From Pyropia yezoensis (Eukaryota > Rhodophyta > Bangiophyceae > Bangiales > Bangiaceae), in assembly GCA_009829735.1 (NCBI GenBank), contig CM020619.1:3664590-3728589 (forward strand): a stretch of 64,000 nucleotides of DNA, in the 5' to 3' direction. Below the pieces are notes generated by a model that was given only the letters and a program-made list of their open reading frames with translations, made no database searches and had not been told where the DNA came from. A program made the translations under genes and the position numbers. The first letter of the stretch is position 1, and each line of letters starts with the position of its first letter. Below are positions 52,014 through 63,400 of the stretch, piece after piece.

Positions 52014-53321
52014 TCACACTTGGGCCACCACCCCCACGTCGGCCATTGTTGGGAGGGGCAGCTCGAGGCTGTCAAACTTGGCGGTTTCGGGGTTCCACAC
52101 GCGCGCAAAAGTGCGCGCCAGGGTGCCCGCATCGTCCAGCTCAAACACCGTGTACCGCGCGATCCGCGACGGGTTGTCGGCAAGGAGAGTGCCGCTGCCA
52201 CTCTCGTACACGTACGTGTCGGGCGCGAGCGTCAGGCGACCCTGGTACGGCACGTGGTTGTGCCCGTGGAGGGTCATGGCGATGGGGAACTCGCGGCAAA
52301 ACGCCGCCACGTCCTCCCAGTCAATGAGGTCGTGGCCAATATCCCGCACCCGCGGGAGGCCCCGCATCTTGGGGTCCTGCGTCGGGTGGTGGAGCACCAT
52401 GATGAGGGTCTTGGTGCGGGCGAGGAGGGCTTTGCCCTCGGGGGAGGTGAGCATCTTGCGCGCAGCGTCAAACTGGGCGGGGCCGACGAGGCCCCGCGCT
52501 GACCCGGGGATGCCCGTGTTGAGGCCCAGGAAGGCCACTCCGCCACGGGCTTGGAGAAACGGGAACCCGTCGTCGCGTGGAGACACGACCGGCACGTCCG
52601 ATTGGGCATACTCTCCAAAGTACTTGGCGAATAACCGCCGCTTCAGCTCCTTCCCCGTGTACACATCGTGGTTGCCAGGCACCGCGGTGATGTTGGCCGG
52701 GGGCCCAAACCGCGAAAAATACTCCTTGGACAGGGCAAACTCACACTCAATGGCCAGGTTCGTCACGTCCCCCGCAATGACCAGGTGATCCACCCCGTTG
52801 GCGCGCATGTCGTCCATGGAGGAGGCGAGCACATGGCGAGAAAACTTGTCAGGACCGCGCAGCATCAGGATGTTGAGGAGTCCAAAGACGCGGCGGTTGG
52901 TAAAGTCAAGGGCACGCTCGTACCAAAAGCCCTCAGTGTTGAAGATGTGCACGTCTGAGATGAGGGCAAAGCGACGGATGCTGCCGGCAGCGCCACCACC
53001 TCCGCCGCCGCCACCGCCACCCCCGCCACGAGGCCCGCCGCCGTCACCGCCACCCCACCCTGCGGTCGGGTCGGTCGCCACATTGAGACCCCGCCTGGCA
53101 CCGTCCGCCACCGCATTCATGCGCGCAGCGTGCCGGCGAGGAGACCTGACCTGGTCCGTGACCATGGACGGAAAGAACGTGGCCGCCGCCACCGCTGGGG
53201 GAGGAGAGAGCCATGGCGACGCTACCGACGCAGTCGCAGCGGGGACTGCCGAGAACAGCTGCCGTATCGGGGCGGGGGCGAGAAAGGCGGCCGATGGTAC
53301 TCTCCGCAACGACGAGGTCAT
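52014..53321 (-). CDS. Calcineurin-like metallophosphoesterase (CpdA/Icc-like)
   Basis: A 435-residue protein with the full set of metal-binding motifs of the superfamily: D-x-H (SDVHIF, Asp123/His125), GD (AGDVTN, 184-188), GNHD (216-219), the histidine pair LHHP (311-312), and GHNH (LHGHNHVP, 353-356). Motif order and spacing, with LGLNTG before the third histidine, resemble bacterial CpdA/Icc 3',5'-cyclic-nucleotide phosphodiesterases and their eukaryotic relatives. The true substrate (cyclic nucleotide, phospholipid or phosphoprotein) cannot be read from the motifs. The first ~110 residues are Ala/Ser/Pro/Arg-rich with few acids, then a poly-Gly linker, so an organellar targeting sequence is likely. 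The start at 53321 was chosen because upstream in-frame sequence is low-quality and the ATG is followed by this presequence. Confidence 0.87.
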   Translation of the reverse strand: MTSSLRRVPSAAFLAPAPIRQLFSAVPAATASVASPWLSPPPAVAAATFFPSMVTDQVRSPRRHAARMNAVADGARRGLNVATDPTAGWGGGDGGGPRGGGGGGGGGGGGAAGSIRRFALISDVHIFNTEGFWYERALDFTNRRVFGLLNILMLRGPDKFSRHVLASSMDDMRANGVDHLVIAGDVTNLAIECEFALSKEYFSRFGPPANITAVPGNHDVYTGKELKRRLFAKYFGEYAQSDVPVVSPRDDGFPFLQARGGVAFLGLNTGIPGSARGLVGPAQFDAARKMLTSPEGKALLARTKTLIMVLHHPTQDPKMRGLPRVRDIGHDLIDWEDVAAFCREFPIAMTLHGHNHVPYQGRLTLAPDTYVYESGSGTLLADNPSRIARYTVFELDDAGTLARTFARVWNPETAKFDSLELPLPTMADVGVVAQV

Positions 53322-55109
53322 GGTGCCCTGCCGTGGGGGTGGGGAGGGAGCAGCGTGCAAGGGGGCGAAATGGAACCGGAACCACTGGGACGGACGGGAT
53401 AAAGAGGCGGGAAGGGATGTGGAAAGAGGGAAGAAACAGGCCTGTCCGAGGTGGGAGGTGGGGCATTGAAGGGGGGCGGGACCAGACGTTGAAGGGCGGC
53501 ACGCTAGGGCGCCGTGGGAAAGCAAGAGCTCGTTCTGTTCCCAGGACAGGTTCCAAGATACGACGCTGCCCGTCGTGTGCACCCCAGCATCGCATGAGCC
53601 AAACCAACTTTGCATCGGCCAGTGGGGTGCCCCCGGGATGACAAGCTGTAAAGCAGGCGAACAAAAAAGAATCTTTCTCGACACGAACCTCAACTAAGGA
53701 CAAAAAGCGAAATGAAACGTAGACTGCCACGTACCAATTCAATATCAACGTGTTTTAAAGACGACGAGACGAGTCGCCACTTCAGTGGGCCTTTTGATAC
53801 TAAGAGAGCAGCCGTACAAAAATCTGTTTTGTTCAAGCGCGACCGGTGACGCTTTCCTTGCGAAGAGGACGCACCAACAGCACGATGACGGGCGATTTCT
53901 TGGTTATTGTGCGTCCCGCAAAAAGTGGACGTGCACAGGTCGTGCAGTGTGCGTTTGATTGGTCCAGTGGCCGATATTTGACATGATCACGACACGTGCA
54001 CGTCCACTTTTTACGGGACGCACTATAAGACGCTGAATCTGTGTGCGATTTCTTGAGTAAAAGAGAGATACTCCCTATTGGAGATCGAATCATTGAACAT
54101 ACTATGACAAGTGGCAACTTATTGTGAGGTTAGGCCAGAATTCATGACGAAATGGCCCATTTAAAAACTACTGTTGGATCTGAGCTCTCTTTTGGTCTGT
54201 CGTCACTGCTTGCAGCAGAGAGGGCGCACGACAGGCAAGTCGCAAAATGATACACTGTCTTAACTGAATATTCCGTTGGTAATATGCGTTCCTTACAGTT
54301 AGTCCACCCCCGTTGGGACCCCGCACGGGGAGGGTCTGCCGACATCGGGGGGATCCGACCTGACCGCTGAGACCTTGTATCTCAGCTAGCAAGAGTTGAT
54401 TCACGATCCGTGAGCCCAGTTTGACGGCTGACCCGCTTGTGCGGCATCACGCCGCTCGATGAACCGGCATGGGCTCCTATGGAAATTGACATTCCCAGTG
54501 AGCCAATCGCAGACGGTGCACTCGGGGTTGCTCCACACTTCGGGCGGGCATGGTACAGACCAACCGCGGCCGCTCGCCTGCCGCACGAAGAGGGGATGAC
54601 GCTTGCCCCGCTGCCCCACTCGCCGTCCCCCCTGGTGCGGCGGATGGGCGGGGGCGCTCATAGACAATTGTACAGTACATACCACATATGTAGATACATA
54701 TCGCATCACCACAATGTTGTGTACGACAAGCTTGGTCCCGTCAGGCGACTGCCGCCTGGAACTATCTATGTCCACCCAGCTGTGCGCGCCCGTCGACCAA
54801 CCCCTCCATTCCCTGTGTCTACAGGAGCCGTCCATTCTATGGTAGGATTCGTATGGACGTACACACTGTGCCACGCGCGAGGAGTGTACCGCGGCTAGCA
54901 TCACACTCCCATAACCAGCATCGTAGCTGACCAAGGGTACTGGTTGGCATGATGCTTCGCGTTTCATTCCCCCAGGCGTAAACCTTCCCACACCCGCCCG
55001 AGCAACGAGCGCCGCCCCCGCCACATACGCACTAACTACACTACTCAGACGGGAGGAGGGCCCTCCATGCGCGTTCGCGTTGCGCCCCCCCGTGACACGG
55101 CGAGCCCCC
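53322..55109. other. Gene-poor spacer with foldback element
   Basis: 53750-54450 is AT-richer than the rest of the window and holds the 115-bp foldback described separately. 54450-54900 has open frames on the minus strand with no domain. A TACTGTA-type cluster (GTACAGTACATACC) lies at 54669-54683. No gene is supported. Confidence 0.45.
53909..54023. mobile_element. 115-bp foldback (MITE-like) element
   Basis: The arms at 53909-53936 and 53996-54023 are 28 bp each and inverted, with one mismatch: GTGCGTCCCG(C/T)AAAAAGTGG followed by ACGTGCAC. A 59-bp loop separates them. Similarity extends weakly outward (TTAT next to both arms). GCGATTTCTTG occurs as a direct repeat outside both ends (~53892 and ~54043). 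It has no ORF. It may be a non-autonomous DNA transposon or a structured RNA locus. Confidence 0.65.
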
Positions 55110-55580
55110 TCACGCGTGCTTGCATGTCCCGTGCTCGCACACCAGCCCCGCCGCACACAGGGTGGTGGTGGTCTTGCACTTGCCCCTCGCGCACACGCGG
55201 GTGCCCGCAAACGACCCGCCCTTGCTGCACGCCTCCCCCTCGGCCTGGCCACCCGCACAGCGGCCGTGCTCGCACGTCAGCCCAACCACACACACCGCAT
55301 CCGTGGAGCCCCCGCACCGCGCGCCGGGGCCCACCGGCCGCTTGCACGTGCCGTGCTCGCACACCCCGCGGTCGGCGCAGCGGTCAAAGACGCGGCGGCA
55401 CTTGTGGCCAATGTCGACGGTGGTGAAGAGGGAGCCAAAGCGGGCCACCCCCGCGCCGTCGCTGGCGGCCGCCCCCGCCGACACTGCCGTCGCGGACGAG
55501 GCAGCGGGGGTGGCGGCGGCGGCGGCCACGACCACCGCAACGGCAGCGGCGGACGACAGGAGTGTGCGGCAGGCCACCAT
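55110..55580 (-). CDS. Small secreted cysteine-rich protein with three CEHG motifs
   Basis: A 156-residue protein. The ATG at 55580 (CACCATCTT on the plus strand) opens a signal peptide (residues 1-29, core LLSSAAAVAVVVAAAAA). The mature part has 14 cysteines in a short span and three copies of x-C-E-H-G-x-C (74-79, 103-108, 148-153), with a fourth degenerate copy CARGKC (130-135). Repeats are spaced ~25-45 residues and resemble EB/dickkopf-like disulfide modules in style, but I cannot assign a family. It is probably extracellular, perhaps a cell-wall or ligand-type protein. The upstream in-frame extension to 56006 is proline-rich and I consider it non-coding. Confidence 0.75.
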   Translation of the reverse strand: MVACRTLLSSAAAVAVVVAAAAATPAASSATAVSAGAAASDGAGVARFGSLFTTVDIGHKCRRVFDRCADRGVCEHGTCKRPVGPGARCGGSTDAVCVVGLTCEHGRCAGGQAEGEACSKGGSFAGTRVCARGKCKTTTTLCAAGLVCEHGTCKHA

Positions 55581-57329
55581 CTTGACGGTGAAGAAAAAGA
55601 GGACAAGAGGAGGGGGGGGGCGGGGGGCGCGGGAGGAGATGGAGCTGGGGGTGGTGAGAGGATTGGACAAGAGGGGAGGAAGTGCACCGCGAGAGGGAGT
55701 GAGGTGGGTGAGTGCTGGTTCTTGGGATGGGCGGTGATGGTCTTGGGGGACATGGTGCAGACGGGTGGCCGCTACGGCGCTCTTGTACCCTCCACTCCCG
55801 GGCTCAGAGCGCCTCGACGGAGCCCCACCGCGCGGTCGCGGCGGCGTCGCCGCCCGCCCACCAGTGCGTGACCTGGGCGGGGGCCGACGGGGCGGCGGCG
55901 GCGGTGGCGGCGGCGGCGGGGCACGTCGCCCGACCGTCGGCGTGCGCGTGGGAAAGGGCCGTACACGGTGTGGACGGCGCTGTGCTCCGCCCCCCCCCCC
56001 CCCCACCCGCCCCCTCGTCTCCTATCCACTATTCCGCCGCCCTTCCCCACCACCTCCCACCCACGTGACCATCCCCACCAGCGCGGGTGTGCCGATACCC
56101 GCGGCCGCGGCCGTCGCGGGTATCGGCCCGTCCGCGCGGGGCGGCCGCGCTGTCCAAGCAGTGGGGACGGGCGGAGCCCGTCCGTCCCCCCCCTCCTCCC
56201 CCTCCCCTTCCCCGCCTCTTCCCCCACCCCCTCCCACAAACGCCCCCTCCCTTGCATCACCACCCCCCCCACCGATGCGGCGAGGCGGACGGCAGCCGCG
56301 GCCACCCCCACCGCTGCCCAGATGCGCCGTGGCCGCGCGCAGCCGCCTCACGGGAGCGCGGTCGGCGGCCCCCCCTCCACCAAAGCATCTGAGCACACGC
56401 GCCCGACCATGCGGGAGGCCCACGCAGGGTAACACGATGCAGGCCAAAAAAAAAAAAAAAAAAATGGGGAGCCCCCTCGCTTCCCCTCTGGTCCCCCCCC
56501 CACCCCCCCCCCCCCCCCCCCCCCCCCCGCACCCTCCCTGCAGTTTTATGGCACTGCCCGCTCCGCCCCCTGCCCCCCCTCTCACCACCCCACCGTGCTC
56601 CATTCCCGCCTTGCCTCACCACCTCCCGCCCCCGTCGGCTACCAGTCGACGCGGCGTCGGTAGAAGCGCACCGCCACCGCCTCGCCACGCCGTGACGGCC
56701 CGCCGTGGCCGCTGAAGCGGTGGCCCTCGGCGCCACTGCAGGGTGGCGCGAGGAGGGGAGGGTGGCGGGGCGGGGGGCGGGGGGGGGGGAGACACCGTGT
56801 TTTGTCGCACCACGCATCCCCCCCCCCCGGCCACGAAGCGCGCAAGAGCGAGAGCGGCGATAGCCGGGGGGGGGTTTGAGGGATCAAGGGCAGGCAAATG
56901 AGCGTCGTCGCCGTCCCCACCAAGCTGGCAGACTGTGTGTGTCTGGGGGGGTTGGGGGGGTTCCCTTGGGCAATGACGGAGCCGAGGGGGGGGAAGGGGG
57001 GGCGCGCCCACGGGATGCGGCCACCCCGTCCGACAGTGTCGCCGCGAGGCGCGCGTGTGCCCACGCCCCGGGCGCGTGTCGCGCGCACGGCGGCGGCATG
57101 CCAGGACGGTGCGTCGACGCGGCAGCGGGGAAGAGACGCACAACGACTGAAGACGCGGGCGCCAGACGCACAATAAAGTAGAAGTGGCCCCCTTTTTCCG
57201 TGATGGTGCGCAAGCCGCCCCGCGGCCAGCCGGCCACGCACCCTCCCCAGCGTCGTCACAGGAAGTGACAATAGGACTACAACATGGTTGGCACCAATAA
57301 AATCGATGCATTAAACTAAATAGAATTAA
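55581..57329. other. Low-complexity spacer
   Basis: Contains C-runs (~56499-56528), a run of ~20 A (~56444-56464) and a G-rich stretch (~56770-56792). A near-palindromic CCGATACCCGCGGCCG / CGGCCGTCGCGGGTATCGG lies at ~56090-56124 (arms of ~15 bp). ORFs on both strands are Pro/Ala/Arg-rich with no domain. Confidence 0.45.
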
Positions 57330-57355
57330 TCATAGATTAATTACAGAATAATCAG
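57310..57355. repeat. AT-rich sequence with ATTAATC/GATTAAT motifs, left
   Basis: An AT-rich patch in GC-rich surroundings with GAATTAATCATAGATTAATT. It pairs with the similar patch at 57917-57990. Confidence 0.6.
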
Positions 57356-57710
57356 TCGGCGTTTTCTCGTTTTTTTGTATGTTTTTTAACTTTATTGCGG
57401 GACCCCCCCCCCCCCCCCCCCCCGCCCTCCCACCGGGCGAGGCAATCTTTTGGAAGGCAGCGAGCCACCGCGCGGGCGCGCAGTCCGTCAAGGTCGGTCG
57501 CCTGCCGCCCCTCTCCCGCTCTCTCTCCACTGCCACCCGCCTACCTCCAAGCTTTGCTGCGTCCGCCGCCGGTGTCGCCGCCGCTGTTGCCCGCTCCGCC
57601 ACGGGGTACAGGTCTGGCGCGACGGGCTGCGGGCCTGGCGGGGAGTGCGCACGCCTCCTCGGCACGATGTACGTGAGGAGGGAGGGCTCCTTGGCGGTGG
57701 TGCCTCTCAT
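57330..57710 (-). CDS. Possible small basic protein, weakly supported
   Basis: A minus-strand frame of ~126 residues from the ATG at 57710. It has a more even amino-acid mix than surrounding frames (MRGTTAKEPSLLTYIVPRRR; PTLTDCAPARWLAAFQKIA) and a basic central part (VERERERGGRR). A poly-Gly stretch from the C-run at 57404-57423 precedes the C-terminus in the AT-rich patch. There is a GT donor-like site after KLGG, so it could be one exon of a spliced gene. No family is recognised and the frame may be fortuitous. Confidence 0.25.
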   Translation of the reverse strand: MRGTTAKEPSLLTYIVPRRRAHSPPGPQPVAPDLYPVAERATAAATPAADAAKLGGRRVAVERERERGGRRPTLTDCAPARWLAAFQKIASPGGRAGGGGGGGPAIKLKNIQKNEKTPTDYSVINL

Positions 57711-57916
57711 GTGGGCAGCGTCATGGCACGTCGGCAGGCCGTGTGCTAAGGGGAAGGTGGGGGGCGGACAGTGTTGGGCAAGCTTTTGTTGGCAAGCAGG
57801 TGCACAGCAGTCGGCGCGGGCCAAGGAACAGAAGGAGAGCGCAACCTGTGGGTGGCGACGGCGGCAGAGAGAAAAGCCCTCAAATGCAAGTCCCTCTCCA
57901 CATGGATAAAACACAT

Positions 57917-57990
57917 CAATTAATAAAAAAAAATCGAGATTTAATAGATTAATCTATAGATTAATCTATCTGGGTTGTAAAAAATCCCTT
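57917..57990. repeat. AT-rich palindromic sequence, right
   Basis: Contains AGATTAATCTAT twice in tandem (57946-57969). With the preceding AT, this forms a perfect 26-bp palindrome (57944-57969). An A-run and a T-run flank it. Confidence 0.85.
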
Positions 57991-58391
57991 TTTTTTCCAA
58001 CCATGGACTACAAGCCTGCACACTCAAAACCCCGTAAACTACCGGATTTTCGTCCTTGTAAAGACTACCGGACACAGGCCGGGACTCCCCGGTGCAAGCC
58101 ACGCCGCTTTTCGGTCGGCCCTCGTGTCTGGGAAACGGCCACAGGCCAGCATGTGGGGCGATAGTGCGAGTCTCTGCAGAATCTACTGCTGGTCCCTGTC
58201 AGAGACAACCAATAAGGAGCCGAGCCGCACACAGTTGCCGGAGCACTGCCCGTTCACTGGTTATTAAGCGACTGATTACGCATTAGGCGATTGCGCGCAG
58301 ACGGCGGGTGAGCCCCGGAGCACTTGGTGGATACCACGAGCCACTTCCCATGCCCGCCCTGCAAGTCGCCCCCCGCCTTCTGACCCAGCTC

Positions 58392-58640
58392 TTTGCCGTG
58401 GCGGTGTGCCGGTGCTGGCGTCGCCCCCGCCTGCCCTGCCCATCTCGCAGTTGGCGGCGTGGCGCGGCATTGCCGGCGCCGCTGCCGCCGTGTCCACCCC
58501 ACTGTTTGTCGTGGCGGCGCGGCCGCAGCGGCCCCGCACCTGCCCTCCCCGTTTCCCTGTTGGCTTGGCGCGGCTTTGCCGGGGCCACTGGCGCCGCGTC
58601 CACCCCGTTGCTTGCCGTGGCGGTGCGGCCCTAGCGGCGG
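58392..58640. repeat. ~110-bp imperfect minisatellite, about 2.3 units
   Basis: Units begin TTGCCGTGGCGG (~58393), TTGTCGTGGCGG (~58506) and TTGCCGTGGCGG (~58612). Each full unit ends with a GCCGC(C/G)GTCCACCCC-type segment. Two units are ~75-80% alike by eye. Confidence 0.7.
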
Positions 58641-60459
58641 CGCCGCGGCCGTAGGGGCGCCGCCCCCGCCCTTCCCTTGGCGCTACTTTGTTCACAGCCA
58701 CGGCTGGAGACCAAGACGGTAGGCGTGCAAAACTGTATGTGGCACGCAACGGCATTCTACAAAGCGAGCAAAGTTCAATTTCACGACAGTGGAGATCAAG
58801 CCGTCCAATCAGGGACGGTTATGTGGAGTGCCACACTTGGAAATATGAAAGCGAACCAACCAAGAGTGAGCACGTATGTGAAAAGTACTAATCTCCTACT
58901 TCCATCCAATGTAGGTGGACAAGCGCCCGATCGTCGCCAGCTGCGATCTCGCCGGGCAGAGGAAAGGGCGCCAACCTGCGTGTGTCGCACCTACCCGGAG
59001 CCGTGCAACTACAGAAGGCGTTGCCGTCGCCGCCGCTGACGCCGCCGCCGCCACCACCACCACTACCACCACCACCACCGCCACCCACCCCCTCCCCCCC
59101 CCACCCCGCCCCCTTCCTCCGCCCACCCCCCGCCTGATGGACGACATGACCATTGGGGGGGCAACGCCGCTCCAGGCGCCGCCACCCGCCACCTCTGCCC
59201 CCGCCCCTGCCCCCGTCCCCGCCCCCGCCCGTGCCGCTTCTCCCCCCCGCTGATGCCGGCCACCGCCGCTGCCGGCAGCGGCGGCGGGTGGGTTTACCAA
59301 GAGCATCTCCCGCTGGTGCTACGTCAGCGCGTGAGAGCCAGCGGAGGGTAACCAATGGCGTGAGTGATGGTGGGTGCTGTGGTCGGAGTCTGGCTGCACG
59401 GCCGAGTGCGCGTCGGCGGCGGGTAGGGTCCGCGGGTGGCTGAACCAGCCAGCCCCCGTTGCGGTCCGCTTGACGTCCTCACCCTGAAGAGAAGTTGCCC
59501 CTGGGCGTCCATGAGACCTTAGAGGCGCACTAACAGCCCCTCCCCGCCGCCAGTGTCCCAGCCCCTCACTCCTTTGTCGACACTGCCCCCCCATTGCGCT
59601 TCTACTCCCTGCTCTTTGTGTGCTTGGGCCCCCCCCCCGCTTTCTTGCGCGCTACCTGTCTTTGCCATTGTGTAGATCGGTCGCGGGGGAGCAGGAGGGG
59701 GCTCTCGCCCTCCGCCACGGCTTTCGTTCTCTGGAGGGATTCCCACAAGAAATACACCCGCGATATCGCATAAAACGCGCGAAAATCGCGGGTTCTCGCG
59801 ACCCGCCCCACGGCACCCCCTGGCGGGGTGGGCTGCGAGGGCATGTCCGTAAACGAGTGCCAGAGAATCACAGGTCGCCGAAGCACAACGCCGCTCAGGG
59901 GGGAAGACAGGTGGAACCGAGACGGGGAATCCGAGCACCCCGGATGGTCAAGCCTGACCGTGAAGATTCGAGCGAGTCTCCCATGCCCTAACGTGAAAAC
60001 GAGGCACAGTCGGACGTTGATTGTGATGGTTCTTTCATTTTTCCATTCGACCACAAGCGTTGGTGACCTCTAAAAAGTCACTGCCCCTGCTGTCGCATCG
60101 CCGACGACTGAGCACACATCCATCTCTCCGCCACACCGCTGTGCCCGTTGAACGTCACTGCGTTTTCGTCCTCGCCACCCCCTGCTGGACGCTACCCCCT
60201 CCCGCCCACTGACCCCCCCCCCTCCCACCAACGACCCCCGTCCCAGTGCCTCCGTCCCAGCGACCCCCCCCCCCTCTGGCCGAGGCCCCCCTCCCCTTCC
60301 CCCCTCCTCGTCATGTTTCCCCGTTCCCGCCCCCCCCCCCGTCCCAGCGACCGCCCCCCTCCCTCGCCCCCCCCCCTCACCGACCTCCCCCTCTCCATCG
60401 ATCGCTGCCCCCCCGCCTGTCTTCCTCTGAGGTCCGCGTCCAGTCAGTGCAAACGCAAA

Positions 60460-63400
60460 ATGTCCTCGAATGATATGCGCTTGTGCGACTGTGACATCTG
60501 CACCCCTGATAGAGAAGAACCACCCAGTTCTGTATCCAAGCGCACATGGTTCCGTCATCAACGCCATAAGCGTCAGCGACTTGCAGGGGAGCGTGCTCCC
60601 AGCGGGGGTCCTGCCGGCACCGTGAGGAACGGCCCGGAAACGGATGATGACCAGTCGTTGGTCAGTCCGGTTGGAGGCTTGCAGGGGGTGGGGGGGGGGG
60701 GGGGGGGGGGGGGGGCTGAGGGGGGGAGGTCGGACCATTCGCCTGGACCTGGTCGCACGGGGGCCGCTGCTCGCAGCGAAGATAGCCTTTTCTGTGCTGA
60801 CCGGGATACTAATGAAAGTGACGAGAGCAGCGCAGTGAGCACAGACGTGGAGTCCCTCCAGACCCATGACGTCCCGCCTGCCGCGTTCGTTGTGGAGCAG
60901 GCTGATGATACTGTGGAGGACGCAGATGATGCTGCCGACTCGATTGGGCCGCCGGACCCTGTCATCCCGGATTCAGTAAGCTGCAACGAGGTCCAGCTTC
61001 CCGTCAACCAATTTGCGGACTGTGCCAATGACCTGGCGCTGTTTTCTTACGCTGTCAACCACGGACTGACCGAGGCGGCGCTGGCGGACTTCCTCAAACT
61101 GAGAGCATGCCAAGCCACGTATCAAACCCCGTATCTGATGCGCAAATTCATCGAGGCCAGCGTCAATGTGGAGACGCGCCAGGTGGACTGCTGTACGAAC
61201 GGCTGCGTCGCATTTACGCACGAACGGGCGCAATCCAAGGCCTGAGATGCCTGTGGATCTGAGCGCTACACGCGCTCGGGAAACCCAGCCAGGCAGATGA
61301 CCTACTGGCCACTGACTGCGTGGCTGGTCAACATGCTCAGCGACCCAGTTTTGGGTCCTGATATGATGACTGGTATGAAGGAAGCGCGCCTGTCGACCTT
61401 CCGGAACCTCGACGGATACCGGGGTGAAGGTCTTCACGATTGTTGCGACAGGTGCAATTTCCTGGAGGCGGTTCGTCGTGGACTGTTCGACGAAGACACC
61501 GACGTCCCCCTCAGTGTGTCGACTGACGGATTTGAGGCCTGGCGTCAGCGGGGCTTCGAGGGCTGGCCCATCATCGTGTCCGTCCTTAATCTGCCGCCAA
61601 ATGTTCGTGTGCGCAACATTTGCCACATTCCTGTGGCAATTACTCGTGGGCCGCGACAGCCTGTCGACCTGGAGTCGTTCTTGCACCCCCTGGCAGAAGA
61701 GCTGAACGACCGCGCCAAAGGAATTCCCGGTGTTTAGGTCGGTGGCTCTCCCAATCCTTGTACTCTGCCGGCCCACGTCATCCATTTCCCGGCGGATATA
61801 TCGGCGTTTGACATTTTGTTGAACAGTACGGGAAGTAACGGGTACGCGCCCAGCCGGGCTCGTGAATCACATGGGGTGCACCACGCGGCGAGCAATCACA
61901 ACTACTTCCCACCGGATGACCCAAGAACTGGGGAGGTGCTGCTTGTCGTCGACGGCTGCACTGTGCCGCGCCGCTCCGCTGCGAGTTTCCAGCGGGACGC
62001 GAACGAGGTGGAGGAGGCCAGGTCAACTGGCCGGACATTGGCACATCAAAAGGCCTTGTCCAAGAGGTCTGGAATCAAAGGGCATTCGTTGTTCTTTGCC
62101 GCCCTCCAGTGCGATGCGCTTGGCTTACCCGCTCTTGAAGCGCCTGTGGAGTATGGGACCAGCCGCGGCTCCCTTCGACGTCATGCACCTCCTGATGCAA
62201 AATGTCGCCCCGATGCTGTGGACGCTGCTTTCCGGAAAAATGCCAATTAATGGTACGGCGAACGTGAACTACGTCTTGTCCGCCGGGATCGTCGCCCTGA
62301 TTGGCAAGGAGATGGTTGCAGCACGGCGGACAATTCCAATGGTGCAGGCCCGGTCGCTGAGAAATATTGACACTCAGTTTCGGTCATTTAAGGCCGTCGA
62401 TTGGCTGTACTGGCTGGATGCCACGGGCCCGGTTCAACTGAATGGGCGAATTCCGGAATTGTACTACAGAATGTTTATCTCTCTGAGCAAGGCCTGCCGT
62501 GTTCTGTTCCGACCGCGTGGCCTGTCGGCGCCGGAGGCGAGTACAGTGGAAGGACGCCTAAAGCGCTTTGCGCGCTTGTACTACGCGGCAGTGTACCGGG
62601 GAACCCACGACCGCCTGCCGCTGTGCAGGCATGTCATCGCAGCTGTCCTTGACACCGTTTCCAGCATGCGCGACACCGGACCTGTCTGGGTGTCGTGGCA
62701 GCTCCCCGCGGAGCGAAAAGTGGGTGAGTTGGGGACCCTCATTCAATCCCAATCACACCCCAGTGCGAATCTAACAAGTGCCCTGACGCGCCGCATCCAA
62801 GCCGAGCTGTTGACTTCCTCTGGTGAAGCATTCTTGACGAAAGAGTGGGCGAAAGCAACCGGGAAACATGTACGGCCCGACGCTGAGCCGCGAGGGAGCA
62901 TTCGACTTCCAGCTGGCGAAGCTAGGCATGAATGGGACTGGTCGGTCTCTCTGCTGCCGCCGCGCTGCGCAGCGGCACCGCTTGCCGGTGCAGAACTCAC
63001 CGCCATGAGAGCGGCGCTGGCGATGGAAGGAATCACAAACGTGCCATGAACTATTTTGGCGACGAAGTACTTCCGGCTGAAATTGGTAACCGGAGTAATT
63101 GCCGTGTCGAAGCCAGTCGGCTCGGACTCCGACAAGTACCGCCGTCGTACCTACCTGTTGAACATTAATTCAACGGAAAAGGTATGGCGGCGAAACGGTC
63201 AAATCGTGGGTGCATCTGTCACAACCTACGGGGTGGTGCTCTACTATGCACTCGCGCATGTTGACGGCGGACCGCTTGCGTTTCCATACGTCTCACGTGT
63301 GAGGTCTGCAAGAGACCTCGACGGCCGAGCCGCGTACACGGCGTAGCGGTTGGGCACTGACTGTTTTTTGAGTGCGGATGGGACTCACCACTACGCGCCT

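Larger units (their letters stand above)
57711..60459. other. Spacer with repeats, no supported gene
   Basis: Holds the right AT-rich palindrome (57917-57990), a ~110-bp minisatellite (58392-58640) and C-rich ACCACCACC sequence (~59050-59120). G-rich and C-rich stretches just upstream of the transposase (60200-60420) may belong to the CACTA element. Short ORFs elsewhere (for example 58677-59039, plus) have no recognised domain. Confidence 0.45.
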
